A stretch of DNA of 64,000 nt. Origin: Thermocrispum agreste DSM 44070. GTDB lineage: Bacteria > Actinomycetota > Actinomycetes > Mycobacteriales > Pseudonocardiaceae. Of this stretch, positions 53,072-64,000 are shown piece by piece. The position numbers were made by a program, and so were the translations under genes. The notes under the pieces are model-generated. The model was not told where the DNA came from, searched no databases, and was given only the letters and a program-made list of their open reading frames with translations. Where the stretch lies: positions 333,501 through 397,500 of the forward strand of contig NZ_ATYX01000007.1 of NCBI RefSeq assembly GCF_000427905.1, in the 5' to 3' direction. Each line of letters starts with the position of its first letter. The first letter of the stretch is position 1.

Positions 53072-53099
53072 CTATCCACAACCGGAGTCCTTGTCCACA
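53072..53099. promoter_or_regulatory. DnaA-box pair between uvrD2 and DUF4191 gene
   Basis: CTATCCACA (53072-53080) and a perfect TTGTCCACA (53091-53099) lie in direct orientation in the 92-bp gap between the divergent genes. Confidence 0.45.
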
Positions 53100-53123
53100 A
53101 CCGCAGTCCGTATCCTGGACGGC

Positions 53124-53852
53124 ATGGCGCCAACCGAGGACAAGGACGCGAAGAAGGCGGCCAAGCAGGCCAGGAAAGCCGAGAAGAAGGCCAGGCGGAG
53201 CCAGATCTTCCAAGCGTTCAAGATGCAGCGCAAGGAAGACAAGTGGCTCATCCCGTGGATGCTGCTGGTCTTCCTGCTGGTCGCCGGGGCCGTGTTCGCG
53301 CTCGGCTGGTGGTGGGGCATCCCGTGGGTCATGCTGCCGCTCGGCATCCTCACCGGTGTCCTCGGCGCCATGATCACGTTCGGCAGGCGGGTGCAGAAGA
53401 CGGTCTACGCCAAGGCCGAAGGCCAGCCAGGGGCCGCCGGATGGGTGCTGGACAACATGCGCGGCAACTGGCGGGTCTCGTTGTCCGTGGCAGGCACCAC
53501 GCAGCTCGACGCGGTGCACCGCGTGCTCGGGCATCCCGGCGTCATCCTGGTCGCGGAAGGCGCACCGCACCGGGTGAAGAGCCTGCTGGCCCAGGAGAAG
53601 AAGCGCATCGCCCGCTTGGTCGGCGACACCCCCATCTACGACGTCGTCGTCGGCCGGGAGGAAGGCCAGGTGCCGCTGCCCAAGCTGCAGCGCTATCTGA
53701 TCAAACTGCCGCGCAACCTGCGCGGCCGCGAGGTGGACGCGCTCGAGGCCAAGCTGTCGGCGCTGAAGAGCCGGGCGGCCGCGATGCCCAAGGGCCCGAT
53801 TCCGCAGGGCGTCAAGATGCGCAATGTGCAGCGGGTGATCCGCCGCCGCTGA
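53124..53852 (+). CDS. DUF4191-family membrane protein
   Basis: A 242-aa protein with a Lys/Ala-rich head, two transmembrane helices (about 55-105: [36 protein letters not shown]) and a conserved cytoplasmic domain ([30 protein letters not shown]). Conserved upstream of RDD and glnA genes in actinobacteria (Rv2219 in M. tuberculosis, from memory). Function unknown. ATG 53124. Confidence 0.9.
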   Translation: MAPTEDKDAKKAAKQARKAEKKARRSQIFQAFKMQRKEDKWLIPWMLLVFLLVAGAVFALGWWWGIPWVMLPLGILTGVLGAMITFGRRVQKTVYAKAEGQPGAAGWVLDNMRGNWRVSLSVAGTTQLDAVHRVLGHPGVILVAEGAPHRVKSLLAQEKKRIARLVGDTPIYDVVVGREEGQVPLPKLQRYLIKLPRNLRGREVDALEAKLSALKSRAAAMPKGPIPQGVKMRNVQRVIRRR

Positions 53853-53867
53853 GCGGTACCTGCGTCC

Positions 53868-54341
53868 TCAGGCGCGCATCCGCACCACGACCGTGCCCGT
53901 GGCCCGGTCGTGCAGTCCTTGCCCGTCGAAGTTGCGCAGCGCAGGCGGGATGAGAAGGGCCGTGAGCAGGCAACGGACCGCGGCGCGCGGCAGGCCGACC
54001 ATGGTCGCCCCGTCCAGCCTGGCGACCCGGATGCCCAGCAGGCCCATGCCCGGCGTGATGCCGAGGAAAGCCGAGGACGGCACCGTCAGCACCACCCACA
54101 CGCCGACCGACGCCCAGTTGAAGCGCGACATCACCTCGAGATCGGCGAACTCCGGCCGGATGAACAGCGTGGTGATCATCGCCGCGGCGAACAGGTCCGC
54201 CAGGAAAGCCACCAGCCGCTGACCGCCGGAGGCCACCGAGCCCACGCCGTCCTCCGGGAGCCCGAGCTTCTCTCCTGGCCAATTGCCCTGCTCTTCGTCC
54301 AGCCCGGCTCCGGACAGCCAGGTCTGCGTCCAACGCGCCAC
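53868..54341 (-). CDS. RDD-family membrane protein
   Basis: A 157-aa protein with three hydrophobic helices and the RDD signature in GQRLVAFLADLFAAAMI. The segment GITPGMGLLGIRVARLDGATMVG and the end HDRATGTVVV are also typical. GTG 54341 (ARWTQTWLSGA) is the likely start. It ends 16 nt from the convergent DUF4191 gene and is divergent from glnA. Confidence 0.88.
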   Translation of the reverse strand: MARWTQTWLSGAGLDEEQGNWPGEKLGLPEDGVGSVASGGQRLVAFLADLFAAAMITTLFIRPEFADLEVMSRFNWASVGVWVVLTVPSSAFLGITPGMGLLGIRVARLDGATMVGLPRAAVRCLLTALLIPPALRNFDGQGLHDRATGTVVVRMRA

Positions 54342-54440
54342 GTCACCAGGGTAAGCCGGTTTGCGGGCAGACACGCGGCCGCATCGGGTCTAAGCTGGTT
54401 TCGCCGGCCTCACTCATGACATGTGTCACTGGCTCATCCG

Positions 54441-54478
54441 TTAACACCCGCGAAACATTTGGGTGACGGGAGGGCAAC
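54441..54478 (+). promoter_or_regulatory. Complete GlnR box upstream of glnA
   Basis: Four half-sites on an 11-bp period: TTAAC (54441), GAAAC (54452), GTGAC (54463) and GCAAC (54474), each separated by exactly 6 bp. This fits the a-site/b-site double box of the actinobacterial nitrogen regulator GlnR and lies 88 bp before the glnA start. Confidence 0.85.
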
Positions 54479-54565
54479 ACCGTCCCCCTAGCTTTGGCCA
54501 ACAACGGACTGAGAGCACCCGCGCTCGCAGCACGTATCCCGCATCACATGAAGGAGCAGACGAGC

Positions 54566-55990
54566 GTGTTCAACTCCCCAGACGAGGTCAGGCGCTTCAT
54601 CTCCGATGAGGAGGTGAAGTTCGTGGACGTCCGGTTCTGCGACTTGCCGGGCATCATGCAGCACTTCACCGTTCCCGCGTCGGCGTTCGACGACGACGTC
54701 TTCGAGGAGGGCCTGGCGTTCGACGGCTCCTCGGTGCGCGGCTTCCAGGAGATTCACGAGTCGGACATGCTGCTGCTGCCCGACATCTACACGGCGCGCC
54801 TCGACCCGTTCCGCGCGGAGAAGACGTTGCTGATGAACTTCTTCGTGCACGACCCGTACACGCGCGAGCCGTACAGCCGCGACCCGCGCAACATCGCACG
54901 GAAGGCCGAGGAGTACCTGTCCGAATCGGGCGTGGCCGACACCGCCTACTTCGGTCCGGAAGCGGAGTTCTACATCTTCGACTCGGTGCGGTTCGACTAC
55001 GCCGAGAACCGCTCCCTGCACGAGATCGACTCGATCGAGGGCTGGTGGAACACCGGACGCGAGGAGGAAGGCGGCAACCTGGGCTACAAGACCAGGTACA
55101 AGGGCGGCTACTTCCCGGTGACCCCGGTCGACCACTTCGCCGACCTGCGCGACCAGATGGTGCTCAACCTGGAGCGCGTCGGCTTCACCGTCGAGCGGGC
55201 CCACCACGAGGTCGGCACCGCCGGTCAGGCGGAGATCAACTACAAGTTCAACACGCTGCTGCACGCCGCGGACGACCTGCAGCTTTTCAAGTACATCATC
55301 AAGAACACCGCGTGGGCGGCAGGCAAGACCGTGACGTTCATGCCGAAGCCGCTGTTCGGTGACAACGGCTCGGGCATGCACACCCACCAGTCGCTGTGGA
55401 AGGACGGCGAGCCGCTGTTCTACGACGAGTCCGGCTACGCGGGCTTGTCCGACACCGCGCGGCACTACATCGGCGGCATCCTGGCGCACGCGCCGTCGCT
55501 GCTGGCCTTCACCAACCCGACGGTCAACTCCTACCACCGTCTGGTGCCGGGCTTCGAGGCACCGGTGTCGCTGGTGTACTCGCAGCGCAACCGGTCGGCC
55601 TGTGTCCGTATCCCGATCACCGGCAGCAACGCGAAGGCCAAGCGGGTGGAGTTCCGCTGCCCCGACTCGTCGGGCAACCCGTACCTGGCGTTCGCGGCGA
55701 TGGTGATGGCTGGTCTGGACGGCATCCGCAACAAGATCGAGCCGCCGGACCCGATCGACAAGGACCTGTACGAGCTGCCGCCGGAGGAGCTGGCCGGCGT
55801 GGCGCAGGTCCCGTCCGACCTCGGCACGGTCCTGGACAACCTGGAGGAGAACCACGACTTCCTGCTCGAGGGTGGCGTGTTCACTCCGGACGTCGTCCAG
55901 ACGTGGATCGACTTCAAGCGCGAGAACGAGATCGATCCGCTCCGGTTGCGGCCGCACCCGTACGAGTTCGCGCTCTACTACGACGTGTAA
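54566..55990 (+). CDS. glnA: Glutamine synthetase type I
   Basis: A 474-aa GSI-beta enzyme that makes glutamine from glutamate, ammonia and ATP as a dodecamer. Conserved parts are [42 protein letters not shown] (a catalytic loop) and RSACVRIPI. Tyr402 in [10 protein letters not shown] is the residue adenylylated by GlnE, whose gene is nearby. GTG 54566 has AAGGAG 9 nt upstream and gives the standard length. Transcription is probably activated by GlnR under nitrogen limitation. Confidence 0.98.
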   Translation: MFNSPDEVRRFISDEEVKFVDVRFCDLPGIMQHFTVPASAFDDDVFEEGLAFDGSSVRGFQEIHESDMLLLPDIYTARLDPFRAEKTLLMNFFVHDPYTREPYSRDPRNIARKAEEYLSESGVADTAYFGPEAEFYIFDSVRFDYAENRSLHEIDSIEGWWNTGREEEGGNLGYKTRYKGGYFPVTPVDHFADLRDQMVLNLERVGFTVERAHHEVGTAGQAEINYKFNTLLHAADDLQLFKYIIKNTAWAAGKTVTFMPKPLFGDNGSGMHTHQSLWKDGEPLFYDESGYAGLSDTARHYIGGILAHAPSLLAFTNPTVNSYHRLVPGFEAPVSLVYSQRNRSACVRIPITGSNAKAKRVEFRCPDSSGNPYLAFAAMVMAGLDGIRNKIEPPDPIDKDLYELPPEELAGVAQVPSDLGTVLDNLEENHDFLLEGGVFTPDVVQTWIDFKRENEIDPLRLRPHPYEFALYYDV

Positions 55991-56023
55991 GTCGGCGGGC
56001 GCGCGTTCCCTTCCCCCAGCCAG

Positions 56024-56061
56024 CGACGGCGGCGGCCTCGGCCATGACCGGGCCGCCGTCG
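56024..56061 (+). terminator. Terminator after glnA
   Basis: CGACGGCGGC (56024-56033) pairs with GCCGCCGTCG (56052-56061), starting 34 nt after the glnA stop. It may also stop leftward transcription from the thioesterase gene. Confidence 0.65.
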
Positions 56062-56087
56062 TCGTCTCTCCAACGTCGGCGGAATGC

Positions 56088-56492
56088 TCAGACCCGCAGG
56101 CCCAGCTCCCGCAACGCCTCCACCGGCTTGTCCACCAGCTTGCGACGGTTGAGGTCCATCACGCCGAGCACACACTCGATCTTTGCCGAAACCGTGCCGT
56201 CGAGTTTGCGGATCTCCGAGTACATGGTGAACGTCTTGCCGTCACCGAAAGTGGCGTCGCAGGTGACGTCGATCTCTTCCCCGTTCCGCAGCTCGCGCAG
56301 AAACCACACCCGGGTCTCCAGTAGAACCGGCGCAATCGTCAGTCCGCCTTCGGCGAGTTCGTCCCCGCCCATGTGCCGGAACCACTCGAAGCGTGCTACC
56401 TCGGCGTACTGGTGATAGACGGCGTGGTTGACGTGCCCCAAGGTGTCCAGCTCGTAGTGGCGAACCTTAATTCGGGTAACGAACTCACTCAT
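56088..56492 (-). CDS. 4HBT-family acyl-CoA thioesterase
   Basis: A 134-aa hot-dog-fold protein. The motif RHYELDTLGHVNHAVYHQY (Asp near residue 16) is the 4-hydroxybenzoyl-CoA-thioesterase-type active site. Acts on CoA thioesters in the cytoplasm; chain preference unknown. It lies 57 nt downstream of glnE on the same strand. Confidence 0.92.
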   Translation of the reverse strand: MSEFVTRIKVRHYELDTLGHVNHAVYHQYAEVARFEWFRHMGGDELAEGGLTIAPVLLETRVWFLRELRNGEEIDVTCDATFGDGKTFTMYSEIRKLDGTVSAKIECVLGVMDLNRRKLVDKPVEALRELGLRV

Positions 56493-56549
56493 ACGCTCAC
56501 TCTAAGAGCCGCGGTCGGTGTTCACCCGATACTTCGTGTCCAGGTGTGA

Positions 56550-59500
56550 TCAGGACCGGTAGAAGATCCTCTCCACCACCGCACGCGACCGCCGCATGGT
56601 GCGCAGGTAGGAGTCGAGGAACTCACCAGGGTCGGTGTCCGGGCCGTAGCCGACGATCCGTGCGACGGACGCCAATTCCTTCCCGGTGGTGGGCACTTGG
56701 TCGACCTGCTTGCCCCGCACCAGAGCAGCGGCGTTGCGCACGCGGGTGGCCAACAGCCAGGCGTCGCGCAGCGTGACGGCGTCTTGCTCGGCCACCACTC
56801 CCTTGTCCTGCAGTACCTGCAAAGCCTGCAACGTCGACACAGTGCGCAGCTCGGGAATCTCATGACCATGCATCAGCTGCAGGAGCTGCACCGTCCACTC
56901 CACGTCGGCGAGGCCCCCGGGCCCCAGCTTGGTGTTCGTCCGCGGATTCGTCCCACGTGGCAAGCGCTCCGAATCCACCCGCGCTTTGATCCGGCGCACT
57001 TCCCTGGCGCGGTCGGCAGTCAGCCCACCGGCCGGGTATCGCACCGGCTCGATCATGCCGATGAACCGCCGCGCCAGATCCTCGTCGCCGGCGACCGGCC
57101 GCGCCCGCAACAGCGCCTGTGCTTCCCACACCTCGCCCCACCGGTCGTAGTACGCCTGGTAGGAGCTCAGGGTGCGGACCAGGGGCCCTTGCCTGCCTTC
57201 CGGACGCAAGTCGGTGTCGACCTTCATCGCCGGGTCCTGACTGGGCGCCCCCAGCAACCTGCTCAGCGAGCTGCACACCTCGGTCGCGAACTCCACGGCC
57301 TCGCGGTCGCTGACCCCGTCGTACGGCTCGCAGACGAACAAGACGTCGGCATCCGCTCCGTAGCCGAGCTCGGAACCCCCTAGCCTGCCCATCCCGATGA
57401 TGGCGATACGCGCCACCCCTGAGGGCCTTCTGGCCAGGGACACGGCCAGCGTCGCGTCCAGAACCGCGTCCCACACGCTCGACAAGGCTGCGCAGACCTC
57501 GGGGACTGCGAGTAGGCCCAGCACGTCTGCGCAAGCCACACGAAGCATTTCGTGCCTGCGGAGCGAGCGCGCCGTGGACACAGCGTTGTAGAGGAACGTT
57601 TGCCTGCGGACGGCTTGTTGCAGCGCCGCCGCAACCTCCTCCGGGCGCTTCGCGGTCAGCTCGGCGGGATTTCCGAGCAGGCGTAGCACCTCGGGCGCGC
57701 GTACCAGCAAGTCAGGAACCAGCTTCGAGGTGCCGAGCACGGTTGCCAGGTTGTCCACCACCGCACCTTCATCACGCAGGACCCGCAGATACCACGGCGT
57801 CTCGGCCAGGGCCTCGGACACGCGCCGGTAGGCCAGCAGACCACCGTCCGGGTCCGGGGTGTCCGCGAACCGGTCGAGCAGTACCGGCAACAGCGTCTTC
57901 TGGATCGCGGCCCTCCGGCTCACGCCCGAGGTCAAAGCCTTGATGTGGCTCAGTGCGCCGTCCGGGGCGGTGTAGCCGAGCGCGGCCAGCCGGCTGGCCG
58001 CCTGTGTGGTGGTCAGCCGGAGCGCTTCGGTGGGGACTCGCGCCACGGCTTCGAGCAACGGGCGGTAGAAGACCTTCTCGTGCAGCTTGCGGACCACTGC
58101 GGCTTTGCGCCTGTACTCCGCCACCAGGACCTCGCTGGCGTCGCGTCCCCGTGACGGCTGCACGCCAAGTGCCCGGGCGAGCCAGCGCAGCTCCGCAATG
58201 TCGGATTCCGGCGGGAAGAGGTGGGTGCGGCGCAAGCGACGCAGCTGAAGCCGGTGCTCGACGGTGCGCAGGAACTCGTAAGCCGATTCCAGCTCCGCGG
58301 CGTCGGCGCGGCCCAGGTAACCACCGCGGCCAAGCGCGGCAAGTGCCTCCATCGTCGACGGCGAACGCAAAGTGACGTCCGCCCGGCCGTGGACCAGCTG
58401 CAACAGCTGCACCGCGAACTCCACGTCGCGCAGACCACCGCGACCGAGTTTCAACTCGCGCTCGGCGATCTCGGCGGGCACGTGGCTTTCGACCTTCCGG
58501 CGCATGCTCCGGACGTCCGCGACGAAGTTCTCCCGCTCGGCTGCGGACCAGACCAAAGGCGTCACGACCTCGGCGTACTGCTGTCCGAGCTTCTCGTCAC
58601 CCGCCACTGGGCGGGCTTTGAGCAGCGCTTGGAATTCCCACGTACGCGCCCATTTCTGGTAGTAGGTGCGATGACCCTCCAAGGTGCGCACTAGAGCACC
58701 AGCTTTGCCCTCAGGACGCAGTGCGGCGTCGACCTCGAAACAGGCCGCGCCGACCACACGCATCATCGTGCTGGCCACCCGGGTCGCGACCTCCAGGTCG
58801 CCTTCGGCCACGAAGATGACGTCGACGTCGCTGACGTAATTCAGTTCCCGCCCGCCGGTTTTGCCCATGGCGATCACGGACAGACGAGCGGTGTCGTCAC
58901 CGCTGGCCTGCCCGCTTCCGGTGACCTCCCGCCAGGCGATGTCCAGCCCGACCCGAAGGGTGGCTTCCGCGAGCGCGGTCAGGCGTGCGGTGACCTCGGC
59001 GTACGTGGGGCGTTCCAAGTCCGGCTCGACGAGCGCACCGAGGTCTGCCGCGGCGATCTCGAGCAGCATACCGCGGTATCCGGCGCGCAAGGCTTTGATG
59101 GCGTGCTTGCCTGCTGGCAGATCGCCGTGCGGCGTCCGCACGGCCTCCAGGAGACGGTGCGTGTACATCTCCGCCGACCCGGGAGGCGGATCCATCAGGC
59201 GACGCCATTGCTCCGGTGCGTTGACCAGATAGTCCGCCAGCGCCGTCGATCCGCCGAGGACCGCGAGCAGCCGTCCACGAAGGCCAGGGTGGTCGTGCAG
59301 CGCGCGGTTCAGCTCGGTCCATCCGGATCCGATGGCCTCGCGCAGCCGATCCAGAGCGAGCAGTGCCTGATCGGGGTCGGCGGTGCGGGACAGCGCGAGC
59401 AGGACGGGCTCACTCTCCTCTACCGGGCCGGGACGGCGGCCGTCGCCGGCTGTGTGGTCAGGGCGTGTCGCCTGCGGAGGCGATCCGCTCGCGGCTGGGC

Positions 59501-59633
59501 CGGCTCCGTCAGGAGAACGGTCGGTCGAGCTGGCCGGCACCCACCACCCTGCGGCGGCCAGCAGCTCCTCGGCGCGATCGTGCGTCACGCCGTACCGACC
59601 GGGTTTCGCTGCAGCTCGATCCCGCGTGGTCAC
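56550..59633 (-). CDS. glnE: Bifunctional glutamine-synthetase adenylyltransferase/deadenylase
   Basis: A 1027-aa protein with two nucleotidyltransferase domains. The N-terminal deadenylase has GGRELNYVSDVDVIF near residue 258 and the C-terminal adenylyltransferase has GGSELGYGADADVLF near 750. Each is followed by a helical bundle (ELKLGRGGLRDVEF and TKLGPGGLADVEW are the conserved turns). It attaches AMP to GlnA Tyr402 when nitrogen is plentiful. The first 80 residues are a variable Pro/Ser-rich extension. GTG 59633 directly follows the TAG of the frameshifted acetyltransferase gene. Confidence 0.97.
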   Translation of the reverse strand: MTTRDRAAAKPGRYGVTHDRAEELLAAAGWWVPASSTDRSPDGAGPAASGSPPQATRPDHTAGDGRRPGPVEESEPVLLALSRTADPDQALLALDRLREAIGSGWTELNRALHDHPGLRGRLLAVLGGSTALADYLVNAPEQWRRLMDPPPGSAEMYTHRLLEAVRTPHGDLPAGKHAIKALRAGYRGMLLEIAAADLGALVEPDLERPTYAEVTARLTALAEATLRVGLDIAWREVTGSGQASGDDTARLSVIAMGKTGGRELNYVSDVDVIFVAEGDLEVATRVASTMMRVVGAACFEVDAALRPEGKAGALVRTLEGHRTYYQKWARTWEFQALLKARPVAGDEKLGQQYAEVVTPLVWSAAERENFVADVRSMRRKVESHVPAEIAERELKLGRGGLRDVEFAVQLLQLVHGRADVTLRSPSTMEALAALGRGGYLGRADAAELESAYEFLRTVEHRLQLRRLRRTHLFPPESDIAELRWLARALGVQPSRGRDASEVLVAEYRRKAAVVRKLHEKVFYRPLLEAVARVPTEALRLTTTQAASRLAALGYTAPDGALSHIKALTSGVSRRAAIQKTLLPVLLDRFADTPDPDGGLLAYRRVSEALAETPWYLRVLRDEGAVVDNLATVLGTSKLVPDLLVRAPEVLRLLGNPAELTAKRPEEVAAALQQAVRRQTFLYNAVSTARSLRRHEMLRVACADVLGLLAVPEVCAALSSVWDAVLDATLAVSLARRPSGVARIAIIGMGRLGGSELGYGADADVLFVCEPYDGVSDREAVEFATEVCSSLSRLLGAPSQDPAMKVDTDLRPEGRQGPLVRTLSSYQAYYDRWGEVWEAQALLRARPVAGDEDLARRFIGMIEPVRYPAGGLTADRAREVRRIKARVDSERLPRGTNPRTNTKLGPGGLADVEWTVQLLQLMHGHEIPELRTVSTLQALQVLQDKGVVAEQDAVTLRDAWLLATRVRNAAALVRGKQVDQVPTTGKELASVARIVGYGPDTDPGEFLDSYLRTMRRSRAVVERIFYRS

Positions 59634-60504
59634 CTAAGCCACAGTAGTCGGAAAGCGATACTCCACCGCATCGTATACCGGGCGGTACCCGATCTTCTGA
59701 TAGATCGAATTCGAGGTCGGATTGTCCAGGTCGGTGAACAGCACGACATCGCGAGCGCCTTGGTCGAGCGCCCACTGGCTCACCGCTGCGGTGACCGCAG
59801 CGCCGTAACCACGCCGACGATGCTCCGGTGGCGTGTAGACCATCCCCACCCGGGACATGCCGTGGAGTTGCGCGCTCGCACGCGCCATCGACCTGACCAC
59901 ACCATCGTCGTGCCACAACCCGTGCGCGTTTCCCAATGCCAGCGATTGAACGATCTGACGACGGTGGTTCGGCCTCCCGACCGGCATCTGTGCATCATGG
60001 AAAAGGCGGCCTCCCAGGCCTCCAGCAACGGAATGTCCTCGGCCTGCGCCAAGCGCATGGATCCCGGCACATCCGGCGGAATCAGTTCTGCCAAGCGGTA
60101 GCACCGCATCCTCATCGCCGCGGTGGTGCTGGAGCCCCACTTCTCGGCGAACGCATCAGCCACCTCGCACGGCCCACTCACGCCGGCGAGCTCGACACCG
60201 ATGTCACGGAGAAACTCAGCCAGGGCCGGATGTGGTCGATCGTCACCCCGGACACTCCGAGAGGCCACGGTGGGGTGCAGTACGCCGCGCCGACCGTTTC
60301 GCCGTGCTCGGTGATGGTCACCAGCAGCGGCTTCGTGCCATAGACATCGGAGATCTGGCCGGAAGCGTTCTGCCGCTGCCGGTACTCGGCGCGAAGACCG
60401 GTGATCACCGTCAGCGGGATGGTGTGGCGTATGGGATCCGACTCGTAGATCGGGCCGGCGGCGTTCCAGAAGTCTTCCGGGTCGGCGTGCAGACGGACAT
60501 CCAT
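59634..60504 (-). pseudogene. GNAT acetyltransferase gene with two frameshifts
   Basis: One acetyltransferase can be followed through three frames. Frame 1 runs from ATG 60504 (MDVRLHADPEDFWNAAGPIY) to about 60235 (GVTIDHIRPWL). Frame 2 runs from about 60235 (ALAEFLRDIGVEL) to about 60000 (PLLEAWEAAFSM). Frame 3 runs from about 60000 (HDAQMPVGR) to the TAG at 59634. The acetyl-CoA-binding motif in frame 3 is intact (VYTPPEHRRRGYGAAVTAAV, then NSIYQKIGYRPVYD). Joined, the product would be about 289 aa with a normal N-terminal region. Either two indels inactivate it or the sequence has two errors. Confidence 0.75.
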
Positions 60505-60924
60505 GCCCTCAGGATCGAGCACCCGTAGCGTCCGGTCCACCGAGTTTCTCACCAGGAACCCGGCCCCATCCGGTGTCGACCGCTGCCGTGGCACAGCTGC
60601 CTGTCGCCCGCCCCTTCTTGTCGCCACGAACCCCTCTTACCGCGACGAGCCCGCCAACAGTTCCTTCCTCGACCGCCGTGGAACGAACCAACTCCCTGCC
60701 CCTCGTCCATCGACCCTGCTTCCGGTGTGGCCGGCCAGCCGGTCCCGATCCTGCCGTGACGAACTGCTTTTCCGGCCCGCCTATACCGACGGCCAGCCTG
60801 TACAGACACAGACCTTCACCTGGGCACCGGTCGGCCGAAATCCGTGGGCATAGAAGGCGGGCCGAAGTTGAGTGGGCATAGAAAGAAAAGAAGAAGGGCG
60901 GCCGCAGCCCCCCATAGAAAAAAG
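60505..60924. other. Gene-free region between GNAT gene and rRNA terminator
   Basis: No gene seen. It presumably contains the promoter of the GNAT-glnE unit, but no clear boxes were found. A short A/G-rich stretch precedes the terminator. Confidence 0.5.
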
Positions 60925-60978
60925 AAAAAAAGGGGGGGGTCGGGATTCAGCTGAACTCCCGACCCCCCCTTTTTTTTT
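60925..60978 (-). terminator. Rho-independent terminator of the rRNA operon
   Basis: A long G/C stem (GGGGGGGTCGGGA pairing with TCCCGACCCCCCC) with an 11-nt loop is flanked by runs of at least seven A and nine T, so it has a U-tract in either direction. It lies about 30 nt after 5S rRNA. Confidence 0.92.
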
Positions 60979-61008
60979 GGCATCCCGAAGGATGTGGTTG
61001 TGTGGGTG

Positions 61009-61126
61009 TCCGGCGGTGTCCTACTCTCCCGCACCCTGGCGGGTGCAGTACCATCGGCGCTGGCAGGCTTAGCTTCCGGGTTCGGAATGGGACCGGGCGT
61101 TTCCCTGCCGCTATGACCACCGTAAC
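61009..61126 (-). rRNA. rrf: 5S ribosomal RNA
   Basis: Read on the minus strand it begins GTTACGGTGGTCATAGCGGC and contains the universal GGGAAACGCCCGGT, CATTCCGAACCCGGAAGCTA and GATGGTACTGCA segments. Ends are set by pairing of the terminal stem and may be off by 1-3 nt. Confidence 0.95.
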
Positions 61127-61208
61127 TCTGTGAAACAACCACCCCGGGCGGGTGTTGCTGGTGGTGGTGTTTCAGAGTTGCAGAGTGGATGCGTAGCGTC
61201 TTTGTGGT

Positions 61209-64000
<2,792 letters not shown>

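Noticed and set aside
50290..53373. 1027-aa plus-strand open frame
   Set aside because: Antisense to uvrD2 and continuous through repeat-rich intergenic DNA; no recognisable domain.

Overview
The window is high-GC actinobacterial DNA, most likely from the Pseudonocardiaceae (Amycolatopsis or Saccharopolyspora-like). The reasons are the codon bias, a WhiB7 gene, a GlnR box before glnA, a mycobacterial-type UvrD2 helicase, TTGTCCACA-type DnaA boxes, and two blocks of gene order that I recall from mycobacteria. All calls come from reading the sequence; no database search was run.

Layout. 1-4771: a regulatory island with a partial SARP/AfsR-like gene, a divergent LuxR-type regulator and a giant BTAD-ATPase-LuxR regulator. 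4994-6231: a secreted GH16 endo-glucanase with a bulb-lectin ORF coupled by a 4-nt overlap. 6481-11489: a malonate-use locus with a FadR-type repressor, MatC permease, MatB malonyl-CoA synthetase and a fused carboxyltransferase, with two 15-bp operators in the divergent gap. 11553-14623: a two-flavin fusion protein (LLM plus FAD/BBE) and a stand-alone LLM enzyme behind a MarR-like operator. 14801-15387: a decayed membrane-anchored protein gene. 15439-19859: a DHFR-like reductase, a YbaB-like plus WXG100-like pair, and a secreted SGNH hydrolase.

20231-34762 is a coherent catabolic cluster: a branched-chain-amino-acid-type ABC importer (livKHMGF order), a cyclase-family hydrolase, an M20 amidohydrolase, an acyl-CoA ligase, a TetR regulator, an Eis-like acetyltransferase, an SDR, a DUF35/thiolase-like pair and an APC permease. 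A shared 15-bp motif (consensus TAGCGATCGCTTGCT) lies before every transcription unit, five copies in all. This suggests one TetR regulon that imports and degrades an amide-linked acid.

35482-53031 is a housekeeping block: initiator tRNA, UPF0182 membrane protein, PPA1309 protein, PDZ/Lon-like protease, DUF2342 metalloprotease, YgjP-like protease, ThiF-like protein, ABC1 kinase, whiB7 with its promoter and attenuator leader, and uvrD2. From memory it follows the M. tuberculosis Rv3193c-Rv3198c order. It is joined directly to a second remembered block, DUF4191-RDD-glnA-glnE (53124-59633). glnA has a complete four-half-site GlnR box, and glnE encodes the enzyme that adenylylates GlnA. A frameshifted GNAT gene sits directly upstream of glnE. 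The right end is the 3' part of an rRNA operon on the minus strand (23S, 5S, strong terminator); 16S lies outside the window.

Several long intergenic gaps (34.9-36.5 kb, 40.25-40.9 kb, 48.0-49.2 kb, 50.1-50.9 kb) hold families of short or long imperfect tandem repeats and no convincing gene.
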